From the NCBI RefSeq assembly GCF_000737335.2, contig NZ_JMCC02000015.1, positions 87,328 to 151,327 on the forward strand: a stretch of DNA of 64,000 nt. The letters run 5' to 3'. The notes under the pieces are model-generated. The model worked only from the letters and a program-made list of their open reading frames with translations. It searched no databases and was not told the origin of the DNA. The translations under genes and the position numbers were made by a program. The DNA is from Enhygromyxa salina. Its GTDB lineage: Bacteria > Myxococcota_A > Polyangia > Nannocystales > Nannocystaceae. Shown here piece after piece: positions 57,887-64,000 of the stretch (position 1 is the first letter of the stretch; each line of letters starts with the position of its first letter).

Positions 57887-58759
57887 CTAATTCAGTTTGG
57901 CAGCTGGGACCGCGTTGGTGCGCGTTCGCTGGGGCGGTTGGTAAAGCCGCGCGATCGAGTCGACAGCGACCCAGCCCTCTAGACCGCCAGGCAGCCGCAC
58001 GCGCAGCCACCCGGAACGTTGGTCGAGCACGCGTACGTGTGAACCACCTTGCATCGTGAACGCGACGGGTAGATGCGCGCCGGGACCCTCACGAACGTCG
58101 ACGACGGCGTCGAGCACGACTGCGTCTGGGTGATCTGCGTCGGCGCTGATCGCAAGCGCGTGGAGGCCACCGCCCATGCCAAACACCAACGCAAACACGA
58201 GGACCAGCGCGCCCCCAATGCCGCGGGTCTCGCTGGCTCCCTTGCGAGCCCGCCAGCGACGCACGACCACCGTGCCGACCAAGAGCCACGCGCTGACCAA
58301 GCTGATCCACGCCAGCGCTTGGCCCGCGAGCACGCCGACGACGAGATCCCACCAGCTTGGCGGGCGGGAGATCCTCGCGTCGTTGACCTCGGCCTGAACC
58401 TCGGCTTGGCGGCGAACGATGCCCCGGTTGCGGCGCGCCGCTTCGGCAACCTCGACGCTGGGGCGCGCCTCGGGCTGCAGCGCCCGCTCGAAGTGATAGG
58501 TCGCGCGACCGAGCTCGCCCAGCTGCGCGTACGCGGTGCCAAGATCGTAGTCGAGCTGGGCGGAGCGACCCGGCAGCAGCTCGAGCGCGCGCTGCCAGTG
58601 CTCGATCGCGCCAGCCCAGTCGTTGGCGGTGGCGGCCTGGCTGCCTGCGGCGTAGGCGTCGTCGACCACGTCCGCGCGCGCGGGGGCCGACCATCCAAGT
58701 GACAGACCCAGCGCCAGACCCAGCGCCGGCAACCCACGCTTCGCAGATCGTGCGCTCAT
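57887..58759 (-). CDS. batE: BatE: TPR protein with C-terminal SH3-like domain
   Basis: A 290-residue protein, last gene of the Bat operon. Signal peptide (1-29), TPR repeats (about 35-100, AIEHWQRALELLPGRSAQ; AQLGELGRATYHFERAL), two membrane helices (about 140-165 and 182-205) and a C-terminal bacterial SH3-like domain (VDVREGPGAHLPVAFTMQGG to GGLEGWVAVDS). The Bat system contributes to envelope integrity and aerotolerance in other bacteria; BatE's TPR part is thought to organise the complex. It overlaps batD by 4 bp. Confidence 0.85.
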   Translation of the reverse strand: MSARSAKRGLPALGLALGLSLGWSAPARADVVDDAYAAGSQAATANDWAGAIEHWQRALELLPGRSAQLDYDLGTAYAQLGELGRATYHFERALQPEARPSVEVAEAARRNRGIVRRQAEVQAEVNDARISRPPSWWDLVVGVLAGQALAWISLVSAWLLVGTVVVRRWRARKGASETRGIGGALVLVFALVFGMGGGLHALAISADADHPDAVVLDAVVDVREGPGAHLPVAFTMQGGSHVRVLDQRSGWLRVRLPGGLEGWVAVDSIARLYQPPQRTRTNAVPAAKLN

Positions 58760-60591
58760 GCGCGCCTCCAGCTGCGACGTCCGAGCAACGCCCGCGCGCG
58801 CTCGAGGTGCTCGCGTCGCTGCGCGACCTCGCCGCTGCCGGCCCCAAACCGAGCGGCGTCGCAGGCGTCGAGCAGCTCGCGCAGCTGCGCGACCTCTTCT
58901 GCTGCGACCCCGCGCGCGTCGAGCAGCGCCATGAGGCGCTCGCGCGTCAGCCCAACACCGTCAGGCCCGGCGCGCAGGACGGCGGCGGCCTGCAAGAGCG
59001 AAGCGAGGCTGGGGTAGAACCCTTCGCCGCTGTCGACCGCGGCGTTGGCTTCGTTGAGCAGCGCACGGCGGCGCGCCAGCTCCTGGTTGCGCGCGCGGGC
59101 GTCGTCGTCGGGGCCAAAGCGCGCGCGCAGCCGGGTGCCGAGCCAGCCCAGACCCAACACGGCGGGCGCGCTGAGGCTGGCCAACCACCAGCGCTTGGGC
59201 GTCAGCCAGCGCTCGCGCGGCGTGACCCGGGGCAGGGTGTCGCTCGCGATCGCTGGCGCGAGCAGCTCGTCGTCGCCGCGGTTGCTGTCGTCGTCGCGCT
59301 TGGCGACCGGCTCGGCGCTTGGTGTCGCGTCGGGGTCGGCCTCGACCGCGAGCTTGATCGGCTTGCTCTTGGCGACCCGATACTCGCCAGCCTCGGGATC
59401 GAAGTAGGGCAGCTCGAACGCGGGGATCTCCAGCTCGCCCGCCTCGTCGGCGATGACCAGCATCGTGTAGACCCGCGAGCCTTGCAGCTTGGCCTTGCCC
59501 AGCTCGAACTTGGGGGTCTCGGGCTTCGGCTCGTAGCTGCGCATGCCCTGCATCGGCGGCGGCTCGGGTAGCTCGATCAGGGCGATGTTGCCGGTCCCCG
59601 AGATGCGCAGCGACAGCCGGACGGCCTCACCCTGGATGACCTCGGCGCGGTCGACCTCGGCGCTGATCCGAAACTGCCCGACGCTGTTGGGCCGAAACCC
59701 CGTGGGCCGATCCGCGGTCGGGAGCGGCCGGACCTCGATCGCCAAGCCGCGACCCATGTAGCTCTGTGGTGGGCCGCTGCCGCCAAAGAACGGCCCGCTG
59801 AGCTCCTGCAGCTGGACCTCGGGCCCGCCGATCGTCAAGGTCCCCGCCTTCTGCGGAAACAGGGCCCGGCGCATGGTCTCGTGCACGCGATAGGGCACGC
59901 CACCGACCATTCGCTGCTGGGTGTTGCGGCGCTGCTGCTGTTGCTGCTCGGGGGTCTGCAGATCCTCGGACCAGAAATCCTTGAAGGTCGGCGCCGCGGC
60001 GATCGTGAGGTTGCCGCGGGCCCGCTCCCAGATCTGCAGCTCGTAGATGATCTGCTCGCCGACGTACGCGGTGGCCTTGTCGACCACGGGCCACACGATG
60101 ACCTCGGCGTCGGGGGTGTCTGGCGCGTCGCTGGCCTTGTCGTGCTCGAGCTCGGGCTCGTAGTCGTCACCGGTTGCGATCAGCTTGGGGGTGGTCGCGG
60201 GCCGGTAGACCTGACCGGCGATCTCGAGCTCGACCTTGATCGGGTGCTCGCCAGCGGTCCGGGGGGTCAGCACGTAGGTGAAGGTCTTGGTCGAGCGCCG
60301 GACCGAGCGCCCGCCGCTGTACTCGACCGACAGCCCCGACGAGGTCCCGCGCGACGTGACCGCGACCTGGTCCAAGCCGACGAAGCGCGGGGCCGGGATC
60401 GCTTGACCCTCGGTCGAGACCTCGACCTGCAGGTACACGGACTGGCCAACCTCGATCTGCGCGCGACCGAGGGTGACCTGGACCTCGACCTCGGCGGCGC
60501 GGGCGAGCGCCGGGACACCGACCACCGCCAGCGCGGCCACGCCTGCGGCGGCCGTGCCCAAGAAGCGACGGCGGTCGATCGGCGGGCGCAT
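58756..60591 (-). CDS. batD: BatD-family protein
   Basis: A 611-residue exported protein. A twin-arginine-like start RRRFLGTAAAG leads into a signal peptide, then several beta-sandwich domains (about 35-430), each with Y-x-G-E-Q-I/F-x-Y-type strands (TAYVGEQIIYELQIW, VIQGEAVRLSLRISGTGNI). One membrane helix (about 478-497) and a cytoplasmic helical tail follow. The domain chain matches BatD (oxygen tolerance). Its ATG overlaps the batC stop (TAATG). Function of BatD is not known in detail; it is presumed to present a surface in the periplasm. Confidence 0.88.
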   Translation of the reverse strand: MRPPIDRRRFLGTAAAGVAALAVVGVPALARAAEVEVQVTLGRAQIEVGQSVYLQVEVSTEGQAIPAPRFVGLDQVAVTSRGTSSGLSVEYSGGRSVRRSTKTFTYVLTPRTAGEHPIKVELEIAGQVYRPATTPKLIATGDDYEPELEHDKASDAPDTPDAEVIVWPVVDKATAYVGEQIIYELQIWERARGNLTIAAAPTFKDFWSEDLQTPEQQQQQRRNTQQRMVGGVPYRVHETMRRALFPQKAGTLTIGGPEVQLQELSGPFFGGSGPPQSYMGRGLAIEVRPLPTADRPTGFRPNSVGQFRISAEVDRAEVIQGEAVRLSLRISGTGNIALIELPEPPPMQGMRSYEPKPETPKFELGKAKLQGSRVYTMLVIADEAGELEIPAFELPYFDPEAGEYRVAKSKPIKLAVEADPDATPSAEPVAKRDDDSNRGDDELLAPAIASDTLPRVTPRERWLTPKRWWLASLSAPAVLGLGWLGTRLRARFGPDDDARARNQELARRRALLNEANAAVDSGEGFYPSLASLLQAAAVLRAGPDGVGLTRERLMALLDARGVAAEEVAQLRELLDACDAARFGAGSGEVAQRREHLERARALLGRRSWRRA

Positions 60592-61457
60592 TACCAGTCT
60601 TTCTCCACTTCGCGCTTTGACCCGCGAGGCCGACCGAACATGAACGCGTCTTGGCGATCGAGCTCGTCGAGCGCGGAGTCGAGGTCACCGGACTCGATCG
60701 GCTGCGGCTGCGCCTCTTGCTGCTCGCCAGGCTTGGGCTCGGGCTGCTCCTGCTCCTGCTCGTCTTGCTCTTGCTCGCCGTCCTCGCCAGGTTCTTGCTC
60801 GGGCTGCTCGGGCTCTTGCTGGTCTTGCTCGCCGTCCTCGCCAGGCTCTTTGTCCTGCTCGTCCTGCTCTTGCTCGCCGTCTTCGCCGGGCTCTTTGTCT
60901 TGCTCGCCGTCCTCGCCCTGCTCGCCGTCTTCGCCGTCCTGCTTGTCTTCTTGGTCCTGCTTGTCCTGCTCTTCTTGCTCTTGCTTGTCTTTTTCCTCTT
61001 GCTCGCGCTTGCGCTGCAGAGCGAGCTCGAGGTTCCACTTGGCGTTGTCGTGGTCGGGCAGCGCCCGCAGGCACTCGATGTAGGCGCTGATCGCCAGCTC
61101 CCAGTCCTCGGCCGCCATCGCGAGGTTGCCCAGCTCGTAGTGCGAGGAGGCGCGGACCTGGATCTCGCTCGACTCGGTCCCGTGCTCGAAGGCGGCTCGC
61201 GCTGCGTCTTGGTCGCCCTGTGCGAGCAGCACCAGGCCACGATCGTAGTAGAGCTCCGCCCGCTCACCCCGTCGCGCGACCGCGGCGTCGAGCCGCTCGG
61301 CCGCGCTGTCGAGCTCGCCCGCCTCGTACGCCTCGATCGCCGCGTCAACGTCTGGGTCGGTGTTGGCGAGCGCCGTTGACAGCCAGCCGGGCTCGTCTTG
61401 ATTGCCGATCCCAAACAGCCCGACAGCGGCGAGCAAGGCGAACGCGTGGACCCTCAT
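60591..61457 (-). CDS. batC: BatC-like TPR protein with acidic low-complexity tail
   Basis: About 288 residues. Signal peptide (1-30); three TPR units (about 35-145: AIEAYEAGELDSAAERLDAA, YYDRGLVLLAQGDQDAARAA, SHYELGNLAMAAEDWELAI) followed by a tail of about 110 residues made of Glu, Gln, Asp and Lys (repeating GEDGEQ, EQEQDEQ, KEPGEDGEQ). The tail is unlike most BatC proteins, which are shorter. The ATG at 61457 overlaps batB by 4 bp. Confidence 0.82.
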   Translation of the reverse strand: MRVHAFALLAAVGLFGIGNQDEPGWLSTALANTDPDVDAAIEAYEAGELDSAAERLDAAVARRGERAELYYDRGLVLLAQGDQDAARAAFEHGTESSEIQVRASSHYELGNLAMAAEDWELAISAYIECLRALPDHDNAKWNLELALQRKREQEEKDKQEQEEQDKQDQEDKQDGEDGEQGEDGEQDKEPGEDGEQEQDEQDKEPGEDGEQDQQEPEQPEQEPGEDGEQEQDEQEQEQPEPKPGEQQEAQPQPIESGDLDSALDELDRQDAFMFGRPRGSKREVEKDW

Positions 61458-62680
61458 GAGCTTGCCTCCTCGAGCTTGGGGGTGGTGGCGCTGGCGCCCA
61501 CGAGGTGCGCGTCGCGTGCTTGGGCGGCCGGCGGGCGGCGGCGATCTCCGATCGCCAGGGCCCCGCACAACAGCAGCACCGCTGGGATCAGGAAGAACAA
61601 GAAGCCCTCCTCGCGGTGGATCTCGATCGATTGCTCGCGCTGGGCGGCGGACAGACCTTCAACGAGCCCGCGGACCTCGTCGAGGCCAAACCGCTCGGCG
61701 TCCACGTGCACGTACTCGCCCTTGGTCGCCTTGGCCAAGCCCTTCAGCGTCTCGGCGTCGAGCCGGGTCATCTGTGGCTTGCCCTCCGCGTCGGTCGCGT
61801 AGCCGGTTGGCTCGCCGTTCTCGTCGTAGCGCATGATCGGCTCACCCGAGGTCGAGCCGATCCCGACCGGGTAGATGCGGATCCCCAGCTGCGCGGCCTT
61901 CTGGGCCAGCTCGAGCGGGCGCCCGAGGGTGTCCTCGCCGTCGGTCAGCAAGATGATGATCTGATCGGCCTGCTCGACGACCGCGGGATCTTCTTCTTGA
62001 CCCGGCAACAGCGCGGGCTCGTCGGGCTCCCCCCCAGCACCGTCGCGCCGAACGGCGACCAGCAGCTCGATCGACTTGTCGAGCGCCTTGCCGATCGCGG
62101 TCCCGCCTGGGTTCTCGAAGCGTGGATCCGCGTGGCTCAAGAACAGCGAGAGCACGCCCATGTCGGAGGTCAGCGGGAACGCCCGGGTCGCGCCCGCGAA
62201 CACCACAACCCCCACCCGATCGCCCCGACGGCCCGACTCATCGAGGAACCGGGTCAGCTCGGCCTCCAGCCGCTCGCTGCGGCTGGGGTACACGTCCTGG
62301 GCCAGCATCGACTTGCTGTAGTCGACCGCCAGCACGATATCGAGGCCGCGGGTGGGCAGGACCTTGGCCTTGCCGCCGTACTGCATCCGCATCATGCCCA
62401 GCACGATCGCCGCGAGCGCCAGCACCGTCAGCAGCGCGCGGATCAGTCGCTTGCCTGGATCCACCGTTGCCAGCAGACGCGCGAGCAAGATCGGGTTGCC
62501 CAGCCGCTCGACCGCCTGCCGACGCTGGCGAGCCGCCCACAGGTACGCCCCGATCGCGAGCGGGACCAACAGCCCCAGCCACGCGTAGCCAAGCTTGGCA
62601 AACACCAGCTCGGCGAGGTTGGCCCCGGTCTCGTCCTCGACCCACATGCGGGCCAACAAAAGCCGCGCTCCGAAACTCAT
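61454..62680 (-). CDS. batB: BatB: membrane VWA-domain protein
   Basis: About 408 residues. Two membrane helices (about 38-55 and 80-98), a von Willebrand A domain with intact MIDAS (DIVLAVDYSKSMLAQD, D-x-S-x-S; later Thr and Asp in GGTAIG and LLTDGEDT), and a C-terminal helix (EEGFLFFLIPAVLLLCGAL). Pairs with BatA, the other VWA protein, in all Bat operons. The ATG at 62680 is preceded by GGAGG and overlaps batA by 4 bp. Confidence 0.92.
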   Translation of the reverse strand: MSFGARLLLARMWVEDETGANLAELVFAKLGYAWLGLLVPLAIGAYLWAARQRRQAVERLGNPILLARLLATVDPGKRLIRALLTVLALAAIVLGMMRMQYGGKAKVLPTRGLDIVLAVDYSKSMLAQDVYPSRSERLEAELTRFLDESGRRGDRVGVVVFAGATRAFPLTSDMGVLSLFLSHADPRFENPGGTAIGKALDKSIELLVAVRRDGAGGEPDEPALLPGQEEDPAVVEQADQIIILLTDGEDTLGRPLELAQKAAQLGIRIYPVGIGSTSGEPIMRYDENGEPTGYATDAEGKPQMTRLDAETLKGLAKATKGEYVHVDAERFGLDEVRGLVEGLSAAQREQSIEIHREEGFLFFLIPAVLLLCGALAIGDRRRPPAAQARDAHLVGASATTPKLEEASS

Positions 62681-63708
62681 GGGAACCTCCGAAGCCGGGT
62701 GGTGCGCAGCCCGATGTCGAGCCCCAGCAGCAACAACACCGGCCACAGCAACCAGCCAAATAGCTCAGCGCGGATCTGCTCGCCCTCGATCTCGGACCGC
62801 TCGAGCTTGTTGAGTAGATCCTGAAAGCTGGTCTGCAGCTCGCCAACGTCTTCGGCCAGGTACGCGTAGCCACCGGTCGCGCTGGCCAGCCGCTCGAGCT
62901 GGCCGGGATCGATGCTGGCCGCGCCGCTGGCTTGGCGACCCATCAGCACCGTGTAGATGATCACCCCGCGCTCGGCGGCCTTTTGCGCGACCGAGTCCGG
63001 GTCGATCCCGTCGGCGTTGTGGACCCCGTCGGTCAGCAACACGATGATCTTGCTGGCCGCGGGGGAGTCTTCCAGGCGGTTGAGCGCGACCCCCAGGCCG
63101 GCGCCAATCGCCGTCTGGGTCCCGTCGATCACGCCCAGCCGCAGCTGCGCGATCAGGTTGCGCAGCACGCCGTGATCCATGGTCAGCGGGGCGATCGTCG
63201 AGGCGTTGCTGCCAAACACGACCAGCGCGACCCGATCATCGCGGCGGCGGGCCACGAAGTCGTCGATGACCAGCTTCGCCGCCGTCAGGCGATCTGGGCG
63301 AAGGTCGTCGTTCTTCATCGACTCCGAGAGATCCAGCGCGATCGCAATGTCGATGCCCTCGTGCTCGATCCGCTCGCTCAGCCGGGTCGACTGCGGCCGC
63401 GCGCAGGCGACCACCAAGAGGAACACCGCCCCGAGTCGCAGGCCGTCGGGGAGGTCGGCCAGGTAGGTCGCAAACCCGCGGCCGATCCGATCCAGGCTGC
63501 GCTTGCGGGTGAAGTGCATCGTCGCGGGCCGCGGCGCGAGCCAGGCGCGCAGGGCCATGGCGACCAGCGGGACCAGCAGCAGCAACAGCCACAGCGGCTG
63601 CCCGAAGATCACGTGACGGACCCCCTCGCCGAGCCGGGCGGCGATCAGGCCAAGGCTGATCGCCGCGGCGACGACCCCGAACGCGAGCGTGCGCAGGTAC
63701 CAGCTCAC
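62677..63708 (-). CDS. batA: BatA: membrane VWA-domain protein
   Basis: A 343-residue protein with the same build as BatB: N-terminal helices (about 10-25 and 38-56), VWA domain with MIDAS DIAIALDLSESMKND, GTQTAIGAGL and LLTDGVHNADG, and a C-terminal helix. Starts with GTG at 63708, preceded by GGAGGAA, and overlaps the upstream stop by 4 bp (GTGA). First canonical member of the Bat operon. Confidence 0.92.
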   Translation of the reverse strand: MSWYLRTLAFGVVAAAISLGLIAARLGEGVRHVIFGQPLWLLLLLVPLVAMALRAWLAPRPATMHFTRKRSLDRIGRGFATYLADLPDGLRLGAVFLLVVACARPQSTRLSERIEHEGIDIAIALDLSESMKNDDLRPDRLTAAKLVIDDFVARRRDDRVALVVFGSNASTIAPLTMDHGVLRNLIAQLRLGVIDGTQTAIGAGLGVALNRLEDSPAASKIIVLLTDGVHNADGIDPDSVAQKAAERGVIIYTVLMGRQASGAASIDPGQLERLASATGGYAYLAEDVGELQTSFQDLLNKLERSEIEGEQIRAELFGWLLWPVLLLLGLDIGLRTTRLRRFP

Positions 63709-64000
63709 TGGTCTTCCTCCTGCGCTGGCTCCTGCGCTGGCTCCTGCGCTGGGTCAGGCGCCGCCTCGCCCGCGTGGTCGGGTGTCGCCTCGCGCGCCAA
63801 CTTCTGAGCCTGCTCGCGCTTCGAGTCGGACGCGGGGACATCACCCGCCTCGCTCGAACCGGCCGGCGCCTCGTCGCCCGACGCGGCCTCCGCCGCGTCG
63901 CTTGGCTCGGTCGCCGCTGGGTCGCTTGGCTCGTCGGGTGTCAGGTCGCTTGGCTCGGTCGCCGCTGGGTCGCTCGGCGAGCCGGGTGTCGGGTCGCTCG
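63705..64000 (-). CDS. C-terminus of an upstream Bat-operon gene (runs off right edge)
   Basis: Only the last 97 codons are present: acidic Pro/Ser/Asp/Thr repeats (two 48-bp DNA repeats, at 63901 and 63949, encoding SDPAATEPSD units), a short basic stretch SDSKREQAQKLAREA, and three PAQE repeats before the TGA. Low complexity suggests a periplasmic or cytoplasmic tail. It could be the DUF4381/DUF58-type partner often found before batA; that is a guess from position. Confidence 0.6.
   Translation of the reverse strand, partial: SDPTPGSPSDPAATEPSDLTPDEPSDPAATEPSDAAEAASGDEAPAGSSEAGDVPASDSKREQAQKLAREATPDHAGEAAPDPAQEPAQEPAQEEDQ

Noticed and set aside
60651..61379. Leucine-run protein on the plus strand opposite batC
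   Set aside because: It arises from the Glu/Gln/Asp repeat codons of batC read backwards; no signal or membrane-protein topology.
63901..64000. Possible CRISPR-like tandem repeat
   Set aside because: The 48-bp units are contiguous, without spacers, and code for protein repeats.

Overview
The window looks like a chromosomal segment of a myxobacterium of the Nannocystis/Plesiocystis/Enhygromyxa type. The reasons are the very high GC, a MYXO-CTERM-like C-terminus on a secreted amidase, many lipoproteins with Gly-Asp linkers behind the lipobox, Ser/Thr kinases with AAA or TPR modules, and a Bat (aerotolerance) operon. No rRNA, tRNA, CRISPR array, prophage or intact transposase was seen. The genus is inferred, not proven.

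Layout. 1-11.5 kb: 5' part of a UvrD-type helicase, folP, an operon of a Crp/Fnr regulator, a small DMT transporter and a GNAT enzyme, an FG-GAP/UnbV lipoprotein, an alpha/beta hydrolase, an AAA ATPase, a homocysteine S-methyltransferase-like enzyme, a thiolase and exonuclease III. 11.7-16.5 kb: a GNAT-type toxin gene split exactly by a 162-bp palindromic element, its putative antitoxin, an APC permease and a von Willebrand A-like lipoprotein. 16.5-22.4 kb: a 1959-residue hybrid Ser/Thr kinase, ATPase, GAF, PAS, histidine kinase and receiver protein. 22.5-34.2 kb: a fused FAD monooxygenase/old-yellow-enzyme protein of the anthraniloyl-CoA monooxygenase type, a membrane protein with a spermidine-synthase-like domain, an SseB-like protein, a CBS protein, an amphi-Trp protein and a TPR Ser/Thr kinase.

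34.2-47.6 kb: secreted and envelope proteins (amidase, fibrinogen-like lectin, M28 peptidase, CotH-like protein). Among them is a locus with two Fur-type palindromes between a divergent lipoprotein gene and an operon of lipoprotein plus TonB-dependent receptor, best read as metal-regulated uptake. 47.6-49.8 kb: a lower-GC island with a HicBA-like pair and a frameshifted zinc-ribbon-like gene, ending in a perfect 18-bp hairpin before recA. 50-57 kb: recA, lipoproteins, a TPR protein, an RlmI-like methyltransferase and an outer-membrane barrel. 57.1-57.9 kb: a nest of intergenic repeats around a small unknown gene. 57.9-64 kb: batA-batB-batC-batD-batE, tightly overlapped, preceded by a gene that runs off the window.

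The most unusual structure is a set of non-autonomous palindromic repeats. One 162-bp family has two clean copies. One copy interrupts a toxin gene without changing frame. The other sits inside a CTAG where two convergent genes share stop codons. Paired changes between the copies keep the arms complementary, which points to a selected hairpin. A second, roughly 318-bp element is a nested palindrome, and a third short hairpin family lies mostly upstream of genes.
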